DNA from: Ancylobacter rudongensis
Lineage (GTDB): Bacteria > Pseudomonadota > Alphaproteobacteria > Rhizobiales > Xanthobacteraceae
Length of the DNA stretch: 64,000 nt
Direction: 5' to 3'
Assembly (NCBI RefSeq): GCF_900100155.1
Contig: NZ_FMTP01000003.1
Location: 124,001-188,000 of the forward strand
Shown: positions 52,627 through 63,260 of the stretch, one piece after another
Numbering within the stretch: position 1 is the stretch's first letter
Layout of the letters: each line of letters begins with the position of its first letter
Notes under the pieces: model-generated
Seen by the model: the letters and a program-made list of their open reading frames with translations, nothing else
Database searches by the model: none
Told to the model about the DNA's origin: nothing
Program-made: the position numbers and the translations under genes

Positions 52627-53499
52627 ATGGATGTCGGAACACTCGCCTTCTCCGCGCTCTACCAGTTCGGCGACGCCTTCGCCTTCCTGGTGCTGTCCGC
52701 CTGCGGCCTCGCCGTCATCTTCGGCATGATGGGCGTGATCAATCTGGCGCATGGCGAATTCATCATGTGCGGGGCCTATGTCACCGTCTCCGCCGCCCAT
52801 GCCGGCGTGCCGCTGCCGCTCGCCATCCTGATCGGGGCGCTGGTTTCGGCGGCGGTCGGCGCGCTGGTGGAGATCCTCATCATCCGCCATCTCTATGACC
52901 GCCCGCTCGACACCATCGTCGCTACCTGGGGGCTCAGCCTCATCTTCACCCAGGGCACGCTGATCCTGCTCGGCTCCACCATGGCCGGCGTCGGCACGCC
53001 CTTCGGCAGCTTCACCGTCGGCGATTATTCCTATTCGCTCTACCGCCTCGTGCTGTGCGGCATGGCGGTCGTGGTGATCGCCGGGCTCTATGCGCTGTTC
53101 AACTGGACGCGCTTTGGCGTCATGGCCCGCGCCACCATCCAGGTGCCGCACATGGCGGCCGCGCTCGGCATCGACACCCGCCTCGTCTACAGCCTCACCT
53201 TCGCGCTGGGCGCGGGCCTTGCCGGGCTGGCGGGCGGGCTCTACGCCCCGACCATGACGCTGGTGCCGACCATGGGCACCACCTTCATCATGGAAGCCTT
53301 CGTCACCGTGGTGGTCGGCGGCGCCGATGTGTTCCTCGGCACCGCGCCGGCGGCGGCGGTGCTGGCCGTGGTCAAGGCGACCATGACCTCCTGGTACGGC
53401 CAGCTGGCCGGCCAGATCGGCCTGCTGATGGCCGTCATCATCGTCATCCGGGTGCTGCCGCGCGGCATCTCCGGCTTCCTCCTGCGCGAGCGGGCCTGA
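52627..53499 (+). CDS. ABC permease, Urt/LivH type
   Basis: 290-aa membrane protein with eight hydrophobic segments. The LivH-type block GMMGVINLAHGEFIMCGAY is near residue 34 and RHLYDRPLDTIVATWGLS near residue 88. It begins right after the palindrome cluster. First membrane subunit of the system 2 importer. Confidence 0.92.
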   Translation: MDVGTLAFSALYQFGDAFAFLVLSACGLAVIFGMMGVINLAHGEFIMCGAYVTVSAAHAGVPLPLAILIGALVSAAVGALVEILIIRHLYDRPLDTIVATWGLSLIFTQGTLILLGSTMAGVGTPFGSFTVGDYSYSLYRLVLCGMAVVVIAGLYALFNWTRFGVMARATIQVPHMAAALGIDTRLVYSLTFALGAGLAGLAGGLYAPTMTLVPTMGTTFIMEAFVTVVVGGADVFLGTAPAAAVLAVVKATMTSWYGQLAGQIGLLMAVIIVIRVLPRGISGFLLRERA

Positions 53500-53520
53500 T
53501 CCCGGACACGGAAAACTGAC

Positions 53521-54585
53521 ATGAACGCGCTCTCACGTTTCTTCGCCCGCCTCGAAGGCCCGCAGACGCTGGGCCGGGGGCCCGGCTTCTGGATCGGCTT
53601 CCTCATTGTGCTGGCCGGCGCCTGCGCCTACCCGCTGTTCTCCGACGGCTACACGGTCGGCAACACGGTGTACTTCTTCACCTGGATCTTCATGGCGCTC
53701 GGCCTCTCGCTCATCTGGGGCTATGGCGGCGCGCTGAGCTTCGGCCAGACGGCGTTCTTCGGCATTGCCGGCTATGCCTATGGCATCCTCACCATCAATT
53801 TCGGCGCCGCCTATGGCTTCACCTTCGTGGCGCTGCTGTTCGCGGTGGCGATCGCCGCGCTGTTCGCGGCGCTGCTCGGCTATTTCCTGTTCTTCGGCCG
53901 CATCTCCGGCGTGTTCCTCGGCATCGTGACGCTGTCAGTGACGCTGGTGCTGGAGCGCTTCATGGCGCAGACGGCGGGGCCGGAATGGAAGATCGGCGCC
54001 GCCCGGCTGAACGGCTTCAACGGCATGAGCAACATGCCCCCGCTCACCGTGCCCTGGCCCGGCGGCGACATCGTGCTGTTCCCGGATGTGCAGCTCTATT
54101 ACGTCGTGCTCGGCATGCTGGTGCTGGTCTATCTCGGCCTGCGCATCCTGGTGAACTCGCCCTTCGGCAATGTGCTCGTCGCCATCCGTGAGAACCCGGA
54201 GCGGGCGGAAATGCTGGGCTACGACATCCGCAAATACCAGCTCGGCACCTTCGTCATCGGCGCCGCGCTCGCGGGGCTGTCGGGCGTGCTCTACACCAGC
54301 TGGGGCCAGTACATCACGCCCTCCTCCATGGGCATGACCGCCGCCGCCTTGCCCATCGTCTGGGTCGCGGTCGGCGGGCGCTCGGACCTCACCACGACGC
54401 TGGTCGGCACCATCACCGTGCTCGCCGTGTTCCAGGCGCTCACCATCCATGGCAGCCAGTACGCGCTTGTGGTGATGGGCATCATGCTGGTGCTGACCGT
54501 GCTGCTGGCGCCGCGCGGCCTCATCTATGCGCTGGCCCGGCTCATCGCCCGTCCCTTCTCCAAGCGGCAGCCGGGAGACGCCTGA
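53521..54585 (+). CDS. ABC permease, Urt/LivM type
   Basis: 354-aa membrane protein, with SLIWGYGGALSFGQTAFFGIAG near residue 63 and the LivM loop ENPERAEMLGYDIRKYQL near residue 225. It lies 21 bp after the previous permease and shares one base with the next gene (TGATG). Here LivM is a free protein, unlike the fused form at 41332. Confidence 0.92.
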   Translation: MNALSRFFARLEGPQTLGRGPGFWIGFLIVLAGACAYPLFSDGYTVGNTVYFFTWIFMALGLSLIWGYGGALSFGQTAFFGIAGYAYGILTINFGAAYGFTFVALLFAVAIAALFAALLGYFLFFGRISGVFLGIVTLSVTLVLERFMAQTAGPEWKIGAARLNGFNGMSNMPPLTVPWPGGDIVLFPDVQLYYVVLGMLVLVYLGLRILVNSPFGNVLVAIRENPERAEMLGYDIRKYQLGTFVIGAALAGLSGVLYTSWGQYITPSSMGMTAAALPIVWVAVGGRSDLTTTLVGTITVLAVFQALTIHGSQYALVVMGIMLVLTVLLAPRGLIYALARLIARPFSKRQPGDA

Positions 54586-55352
54586 TGCCCATGCTCCAGA
54601 CCCAGGGCCTCAACAAGCGCTTCGGCGGCCTGCACGTCACCAACAATGTCGACCTGACGCTTCAGGCCGGCGAGGTCCACTGCCTCATCGGCCCGAACGG
54701 CGCCGGCAAGTCGACCCTGTTCCGGCTGATCCTCGGCGAGCATCTGCCGAGCAGCGGCACCATCCTGTTCGGCGGCGAGGACATCACCAGCCTCAAGCCG
54801 TTCCAGCGCATCCGCCGGGGCATGAGCGTCAAGTTCCAGGTGCCCGGCATCTTCAAGGCGCTGAGCGTGCGGCAGAACCTGGAGATCGCGATGCAGCACC
54901 ATTATGACCCCGCCGTGCTGGGCGAGGAGATCGACAAGCTGCTCGCCTTCCTCAACCTCACCGCCGATGCCACACGCCTCGCCGGCAATCTCTCGCACGG
55001 CCAGAAGCAGTGGCTGGAGATCGGCATGGCGATCAGCCTCAAGCCGCGCCTTTTGCTGCTCGACGAGCCCACCGCCGGCATGTCGCCGGAGGAAACCCAT
55101 GCCACCGGCGAAATGGTCAAGCGCCTCAACGCGCAGGGCATGACCGTGCTGGCGGTGGAGCACGACATGGCCTTTGTCCGTCAGGTGGCGCAGCAGGTGA
55201 CGGTGCTGCATCTGGGCAAGGTGTTCGCGCAAGGCTCGATCGACGAGATCGTCGCCAATGAGGACGTCGCCGCCATCTATCTCGGCCAGACCACGGCACA
55301 CGAAACCGCTCACGAGACCGCCCACGCGACCACGGGAGCGCCCCATGCGTAA
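54585..55352 (+). CDS. ABC ATPase, Urt/LivG type
   Basis: 255-aa ATPase with Walker A GPNGAGKST near residue 38, signature LSHGQKQWLEIGMAI, Walker B LLLDEPTAGMSP and switch His in AVEHDM. The C-terminal tail ends in a short repeat of (A)HETAHETAHATT. It overlaps the following ATPase by 8 bases. Confidence 0.92.
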   Translation: MPMLQTQGLNKRFGGLHVTNNVDLTLQAGEVHCLIGPNGAGKSTLFRLILGEHLPSSGTILFGGEDITSLKPFQRIRRGMSVKFQVPGIFKALSVRQNLEIAMQHHYDPAVLGEEIDKLLAFLNLTADATRLAGNLSHGQKQWLEIGMAISLKPRLLLLDEPTAGMSPEETHATGEMVKRLNAQGMTVLAVEHDMAFVRQVAQQVTVLHLGKVFAQGSIDEIVANEDVAAIYLGQTTAHETAHETAHATTGAPHA

Positions 55353-56058
55353 GGAAGTCATGCTCTCCACCCTCGGCCTGCGCGCCGGCTATGGCGGCAA
55401 GCCGGTGCTGCAGGGCCTCGACATCGAGGTGCGCCAGGGCGAGATCGTCGCCGTCATCGGCCGCAACGGCGTGGGCAAGTCCACGCTGATGAAGAGCCTG
55501 ATCGGCCTGGTGCCGGCGATGGAAGGCTCGATCGTGTTCGGCGACCGGCCGGTCGAGCAGCTCTCCGCCTTCAGGCGGGCGCGGCTCGGCATCGGCTATG
55601 TGCCGCAGGGCCGCGACGTGTTCCCCCGCCTCACCGTCGGCGAGAACATCGCGGTCGGCGGCATGCGCGCGGGCCGCGTCAGCGAGGCCGACCGGGAGCG
55701 GGTGCTCGGCTATTTCCCCATCCTGCGCGAACGCTGGAGCCAGCGCGCCGGCACGCTGTCGGGCGGCCAGCAGCAGCAGCTCGCCATTGGCCGGGTGCTG
55801 GTGGCCAATCCGCAGCTCATCCTGCTCGACGAGCCCTCCGAGGGCATCCAGCCAAACATCGTGCAGGACATCGCCCGCATCATGGTGCAGCTCAACGCCG
55901 ATACCGGCGTCACCGTCGTGCTGGTGGAGCAGAACATCGACATGATCCGGGCGATGGCCCAGCGCTGCTATGTCATGGACAAGGGCCGCGTCGTCGCCGA
56001 ACTCACCCGCGAGGACCTCGCCGATGGCGAGGCGATGCGCCGCCATCTCGCCGTCTGA
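55345..56058 (+). CDS. ABC ATPase, Urt/LivF type
   Basis: 237-aa ATPase starting at ATG 55345 (GGGAG upstream). Walker A reads GRNGVGKST, the form common in UrtE proteins; signature LSGGQQQQLAIGRVL; Walker B LILLDEPSEGIQP. Completes the five-gene importer. Confidence 0.92.
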   Translation: MRKEVMLSTLGLRAGYGGKPVLQGLDIEVRQGEIVAVIGRNGVGKSTLMKSLIGLVPAMEGSIVFGDRPVEQLSAFRRARLGIGYVPQGRDVFPRLTVGENIAVGGMRAGRVSEADRERVLGYFPILRERWSQRAGTLSGGQQQQLAIGRVLVANPQLILLDEPSEGIQPNIVQDIARIMVQLNADTGVTVVLVEQNIDMIRAMAQRCYVMDKGRVVAELTREDLADGEAMRRHLAV

Positions 56059-56087
56059 TCGCACAGCCAGAAATCAAGGAGAACCCC

Positions 56088-57080
56088 ATGTCCTGGCTCC
56101 AGAACTCCCTCATGGCACGCAAAGGCCTCGCCAAAGGCCAGGCGGGCGCCACCCACTCCCTCACCGAGGCGGAGCAGGGCAAGTACCACTATGTCTACGG
56201 CCCCTATGTCGATCCGGTGCTGCGGGTCGATCCCGGCGCGGTCGTGGCGGCGGAGACGCATGACGCCTTCGAGGGCGCGATCAAGAGCGAGACCGACAAC
56301 CCGCTGGAGATCCTGAACTTCCCCTATCTCAATCCGCAGAACGGCCCGATCTTCGTCAATGGCGCGGAAAAGGGCGACACGCTCGCGGTCTACATCAAGA
56401 ACATCGTCCCGCGCGGCCCGCAGCCGGTCGGCACCACGCTGATCATGCCGGATTTCGGCGGCCTGGTGCCGACCAAGGACACGGCGATGCTGAACGCGCC
56501 GCTGCCGGTCAAGGTGAAGAAGCTGCATGTCGATGCCGAAACCGGCACCAAGTGGAGCGACAAGATCACCCTGCCCTATGTGCCCTTCATCGGCACCATC
56601 GGCACCTCGCCGGAAATCGAGGCGATCACCTCGCTGCAGCCGGATTATTACGGCGGCAACATGGACCTGCCGGATGTCGGCATCGGCGCCGTCATCTATC
56701 TGCCCGTCAACATCGCCGGCGGCCTGCTCTATCTCGGCGACTGCCACGCCACCCAGGGCGATGGCGAATTGTGCGGCGTGGCGCTTGAACACCCCACCGT
56801 CACCACCATCCAGATCGACCTGATCAAGGGCTGGACCATCCACACGCCGCGGCTGGAGACGGAAGAGTTCATCATGTCCATCGGCTCGACCCGGCCGATG
56901 GAAGACGCCACCCGCATGGCCTATCGCGACCTCATCCGCTGGATGGCGTCCGATTACGGCTTCGACGAGATCGAGGCCTACATGCTGCTCACCCAGTGCG
57001 GCCGCGTGCGGCTCGGCAACATGGTGGACCCGAAATACACGATGGGCGCCTCGATCCTGAAGTCGTACCTCACGGCCTGA
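56088..57080 (+). CDS. Acetamidase/formamidase (FmdA-like)
   Basis: 330-aa amidase of the FmdA family. Motif LGDCHATQGDGELCG at about residues 222-236, matching the family member at 31907. AAGGAG lies 6 bp before the ATG. It is followed by a double nitrilase. Predicted to hydrolyse the imported short amide to ammonium and acid. The protein is 23 residues longer than the other copy and clearly diverged, so it is not a recent duplicate. Confidence 0.9.
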   Translation: MSWLQNSLMARKGLAKGQAGATHSLTEAEQGKYHYVYGPYVDPVLRVDPGAVVAAETHDAFEGAIKSETDNPLEILNFPYLNPQNGPIFVNGAEKGDTLAVYIKNIVPRGPQPVGTTLIMPDFGGLVPTKDTAMLNAPLPVKVKKLHVDAETGTKWSDKITLPYVPFIGTIGTSPEIEAITSLQPDYYGGNMDLPDVGIGAVIYLPVNIAGGLLYLGDCHATQGDGELCGVALEHPTVTTIQIDLIKGWTIHTPRLETEEFIMSIGSTRPMEDATRMAYRDLIRWMASDYGFDEIEAYMLLTQCGRVRLGNMVDPKYTMGASILKSYLTA

Positions 57081-57096
57081 GCCAAGCCCCACTGAT

Positions 57097-57121
57097 CATG
57101 GCCGGGACAGCCCCGGCCATG
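57097..57121. repeat. Perfect 10-bp inverted repeat after the formamidase gene
   Basis: CATGGCCGGG (57097-57106) and CCCGGCCATG (57112-57121) with loop ACAGC. No T-run, so transcription probably continues into the nitrilase gene. Same palindrome class as at 52181-52203. Confidence 0.75.
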
Positions 57122-57221
57122 ACGGCCTGACACCGACACACCCGCCATCCGAGCGACATTCCCGACCCCGCCGCCTGCACAGGCCGGGCGCCGAACGCTC
57201 CCCCTTGCCCGGAGACCGCCG

Positions 57222-58940
57222 ATGACCGCGAAGCTGAAGGTCGCAACCGTCCAGTTCGAGCCGACCATGTTCGAGAAGGAGCGCAACCTTGCCCGCCTCG
57301 AAGCGCTGGTCATCGAGGCCGCGCAGGACGGCGCCAAACTGATCGTCACCCCGGAAATGGGCACCACAGGCTATTGCTGGTTCGACCGCGCCGAGGTCGC
57401 GCCCTTCGTCGAGCCGATCCCCGGCCCGACCACGGAGCGCTTCGCCGCTCTCGCCCGCGAGCAGGGCTGCCACATCGTCATCGGCATGCCGGAGGTCGAT
57501 CCGGAAACCAACCTCTATTACAATTCCGCCGTGCTCATCGGGCCGGAGGGCGTGGTCGGCACCCACCGCAAGACCCACCCCTATATCGCCGAGCCGAAAT
57601 GGTCGGCGCCGGGCGATCGCGGCCATGCCGTGTTCGACACGCCGGTCGGGCGCATCGCCCTGCTGGTCTGCATGGACATCCATTTCATCGAGACCGCGCG
57701 CCTGGTCGGCCTCGGCGGCGCCGACATCATCTGCCACATCTCCAACTGGCTGGCCGAGCGCACCCCCGCGCCCTACTGGATCACAAGGGCGGTGGAGAAC
57801 AGCTGCTACCTCATCGAATCCAACCGCTGGGGGCTGGAGCGCACCGTGCAGTTTTCCGGCGGCAGCTGCGTCATCGGCCCGGATGGGGCGATCGAGGCGG
57901 TGATCGACACCGGCGACGGCGTCGCCTGCGTCGAGATCGACCTGGAGCGCGCCCGCGCCCGCCGCATGCTCGGCGAACCCGTGTTCGAGCAGCGCCGGCC
58001 GGAGCTCTATATGGAGCTGCCGACCACCACCTTCGCCTGGAATCCGCTCGACTTCTTCACCCTCTACGGCCACCGCCCACTGCCCAAGGGAAGGCGCTCG
58101 CAGGTGGCGGTGGCGCAGTTCGCCCCCACCGGCGACGCAAATGCCAATCTCGACCGCATCGAGCAGCTGGCCGCCCAGGCCCGCGCGGACGGGGCCGAAC
58201 TCGTCGTCTTCCCCGAGCGCGCGATCACCGGCCTCGACGCGCCGGCCGCCGTGCCGGTGGACGGCGCGGCGGTGGCCCGCCTCATCGCCATCGCCACCCG
58301 GCATGGCCTGCACCTCGCCGCCGGCCTCGCCGAGGATGAGGGCGGCACGCTCTATAACAGCGCCGTCCTCGTCGGCCCGCAGGGGGTGATCGGGCGCTAC
58401 CGCAAGACCCATCTCGACGCCTCCGACCATAATTGGGCGACGCCCGGCAATGAGTGGGGCGTGTTCGACACCAAGTTCGGCCGCATCGGCCTGCTCATCG
58501 GCCACGACGCCGCCTTCCCGGAAGCCGGGCGGGTGCTGGCGCTGCGCGGCTGCGACCTCATTCTCTGCCCGGCGGCGCTGCGCGGGGCGCTCACCTCAGC
58601 CCATGCCGGCACGGCGATCGCCCAGAACTACCCGATCCCAACCGGCGCTGACCCGCATCACTGGCATTTGATGCGGGCGCGGGCGGGCGAGAACAATGTC
58701 CACCTCGCCTTCGCCAATGTGCTCGACGAGGCCTCTGGCTATGGCGGCAAGAGCGGCGTGTTCGGGCCGGATACGTTCGAGTTTCCCCGCCGCGAGGCGA
58801 TCCTCACCGCCGGCGAGGGGGTCGTCACGACGGAGATCGACACCACCAATCTCGACACGCCCTACCCCACAAATGTGGTGCGGCGGAAGGATCTGGTGAC
58901 GATGCGCCTGCCCCATCACTACCTGCCGCTGATCCGCTAA
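57222..58940 (+). CDS. Double-domain nitrilase-family protein, second domain lacking the catalytic Cys
   Basis: 572-aa tandem carbon-nitrogen hydrolase. Domain 1 (about 1-270) has the full triad Glu45 (TPEMGTTG), Lys117 (HRKTHPY) and Cys150 (LLVCMDIHF). Domain 2 (about 290-570) keeps Glu332 (FPERAITG) and Lys395 (YRKTHLD), but the nucleophile position is Gly427 in LIGHDAAFPE, followed by His428. So one half should be active and the other a pseudoenzyme. Domain 2 keeps the fold and may be structural or ligand-binding. Last gene of the system 2 operon; substrate probably an amide or ureide. Confidence 0.88.
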   Translation: MTAKLKVATVQFEPTMFEKERNLARLEALVIEAAQDGAKLIVTPEMGTTGYCWFDRAEVAPFVEPIPGPTTERFAALAREQGCHIVIGMPEVDPETNLYYNSAVLIGPEGVVGTHRKTHPYIAEPKWSAPGDRGHAVFDTPVGRIALLVCMDIHFIETARLVGLGGADIICHISNWLAERTPAPYWITRAVENSCYLIESNRWGLERTVQFSGGSCVIGPDGAIEAVIDTGDGVACVEIDLERARARRMLGEPVFEQRRPELYMELPTTTFAWNPLDFFTLYGHRPLPKGRRSQVAVAQFAPTGDANANLDRIEQLAAQARADGAELVVFPERAITGLDAPAAVPVDGAAVARLIAIATRHGLHLAAGLAEDEGGTLYNSAVLVGPQGVIGRYRKTHLDASDHNWATPGNEWGVFDTKFGRIGLLIGHDAAFPEAGRVLALRGCDLILCPAALRGALTSAHAGTAIAQNYPIPTGADPHHWHLMRARAGENNVHLAFANVLDEASGYGGKSGVFGPDTFEFPRREAILTAGEGVVTTEIDTTNLDTPYPTNVVRRKDLVTMRLPHHYLPLIR

Positions 58941-59048
58941 AGCCGCGCGCCTCATCCACAAGCCACGTCGCGCCGCCTGCGCGGCGTGGCCTTCGTCCGC
59001 GTGAGTGAATATGGTCTCGCCTTCCCCTCAAGCGATTCCGTGTTCCGC

Positions 59049-61412
<2,364 letters not shown>

Positions 61413-61555
61413 CGCGGGCGTCGCGCTGGCCATCGGCGCGTCTCCTGCCCTTGCGTAAATAGGCGGCGAGGGGCAGTTGGCGACGGCCGATTTTTCGGGC
61501 TAAGTCAGTCCCCCAGCGGCGCCCGCTGCACTGGCGCCCCGCATCTCAGGCCCGC

Positions 61556-63256
61556 ATGACCGCGCGCTATGACCTGGAGTCCCGCCCGCCGCACGCCGTC
61601 CTGCTGACGGCGGTGGTGCAGCATATGGGGCTGATGGCGGTCACGCTGGTCTTCCCCCTGCTCGTCGCCCAGGCCGCCGGCGCGGACGAGGCGCTGCAGG
61701 CGCGCTATCTCCAGCTGGCGATGCTCGCCATGGGCGTGGCGACGCTGGCGCAGGGCTGGGGCGGGCGCCTGTTCGGCCTGCCAAGAATGGGAAGCGGCTT
61801 CCTGCTGCCGGCGGTGTTCACCGCGGCCTATCTGCCGGCGGCGCTCACAGCGGCCCGCGCGGGCGGGCTTGAGGCGGTGGCCGGCCTCACCATCGCCGCC
61901 GGGCTGACGGAGATCGTGCTCAGCCGGTTCATCCGCCGGCTGCGGCCCTTTCTCCCGGTCGAGATCGTCGGGCTGACCGTGCTGATGATCGGCATCATCC
62001 TCGGCATCGTCGCGCTGAAGCTGATTGTCGGCTACGACACCGGCCACCCGCTGGCGCCGACACAGACCGGGCCGGCGCTGGCGGCGCTGGTCGTCATGAT
62101 CGGCGTCGCCGTGTGGGGCGGGCCGCGTCTGCGCACAATCGCGGTGCTGCTCGGGCTCGGCGCCGGCCTCGCCCTCCACCTGCCCTTCCATCCGCCCACC
62201 GGCCCCCTGCACCTCACACCCGAGGATTTCGTGCCCGGAGGGATGGCCTGGCCGCTTTTCGCCCCCCGTTTCGACCTGGTGCTCCTGCCTGGGTTCCTCG
62301 TCGGCGCGCTCGCCTGCACGCTGCGCGCCTTCGGCGACGTGGTGGCCAGCCAGAAGATCAACGATCCCGACTGGAAGCGTCCCGACTATGCCGGCATCGA
62401 GGCGGGAGTGCTGGCCGATGGGGTCGGAACGCTGGTGGCGGGCCTCATCGGCACGATGGGGCTCAACAGCTATTCCGCCAGCGTCGGTCTGTCGGTGGCG
62501 ACGCAGGTGCTGGCCCGCCGGGTGGTCATCGGCGTCGGCATTGGCTGGATCGTCCTTGCCTTCCTGCCGCGCGCCGCCACGCTGCTGCTGATTGTCCCGC
62601 AGGGCGTGCTGGGCGCGGCGCTGCTGTTCGCCGCCAGCTTCGTGGCGCTGTCGGGCATCGCCATTCTCGGCCAGCGCGTGCTCGATGCCCGGCGCACGCT
62701 GACGATCGGGCTGGCGCTGTTCCTCGGCCTCTCCTTCGACGACCTGCCCGGCTTCTATGCCGCGCACCTTCCCCCGGCCCTGCAGCCCTTCATCACCTCC
62801 TCGCTCGTGCTGGCGCTGTTGGCGGCACTGGGGCTGAACGCGCTGTTCCGCCTCGGCGCCCGGGCCTCCCACCGGCTGAGCTGGCACGCGCCGGAAGGCG
62901 CTGCGCCGCTGCGGCATTTCCTGGCCGAGATCGGCGCCCGCGAGGGCGTTCGGGCGGAAGCGCTGCTGCGCCTGACCCAGCTGGCCGACGAATTCGCCGA
63001 GGCGGCGCCGAGCCTCTCGCCCGCAGCGCCGATCGCCGTCGCCGCCCGCTTCGACGAATACGCACTGGAGCTCACCTTTGCGTGGACCGGAAAGGCCCTG
63101 ACGGCGGGCCCGGCATTGACCCTCGATCCCGACGCCGACGAGGACGCGCAGATGAACGGCGTGGTGTTCGCGCTGATGACCCGCCTTTCCGACCGGATGA
63201 CGACGTGGGAGCTTCCCGACGACCGGCAGGAACTCACCTGCCGCATCGACCAGTAG
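61556..63256 (+). CDS. NCS2-type nucleobase permease with C-terminal ATPase-like domain
   Basis: 566-aa membrane protein. Residues about 10-440 form a xanthine/uracil permease core with 12-14 hydrophobic segments, including PRMGSGFLLPAVFTAAYLPA and the late SYSASVGLSVATQVLARR. Residues about 450-566 are soluble and look like a small histidine-kinase/anti-sigma-type ATPase fold (LRLTQLADEFAEA, FDEYALELTFAWTGKAL). This fusion is unusual for a transporter. A purine or pyrimidine substrate is likely from the family. Confidence 0.82.
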   Translation: MTARYDLESRPPHAVLLTAVVQHMGLMAVTLVFPLLVAQAAGADEALQARYLQLAMLAMGVATLAQGWGGRLFGLPRMGSGFLLPAVFTAAYLPAALTAARAGGLEAVAGLTIAAGLTEIVLSRFIRRLRPFLPVEIVGLTVLMIGIILGIVALKLIVGYDTGHPLAPTQTGPALAALVVMIGVAVWGGPRLRTIAVLLGLGAGLALHLPFHPPTGPLHLTPEDFVPGGMAWPLFAPRFDLVLLPGFLVGALACTLRAFGDVVASQKINDPDWKRPDYAGIEAGVLADGVGTLVAGLIGTMGLNSYSASVGLSVATQVLARRVVIGVGIGWIVLAFLPRAATLLLIVPQGVLGAALLFAASFVALSGIAILGQRVLDARRTLTIGLALFLGLSFDDLPGFYAAHLPPALQPFITSSLVLALLAALGLNALFRLGARASHRLSWHAPEGAAPLRHFLAEIGAREGVRAEALLRLTQLADEFAEAAPSLSPAAPIAVAARFDEYALELTFAWTGKALTAGPALTLDPDADEDAQMNGVVFALMTRLSDRMTTWELPDDRQELTCRIDQ

Positions 63257-63260
63257 CGGC

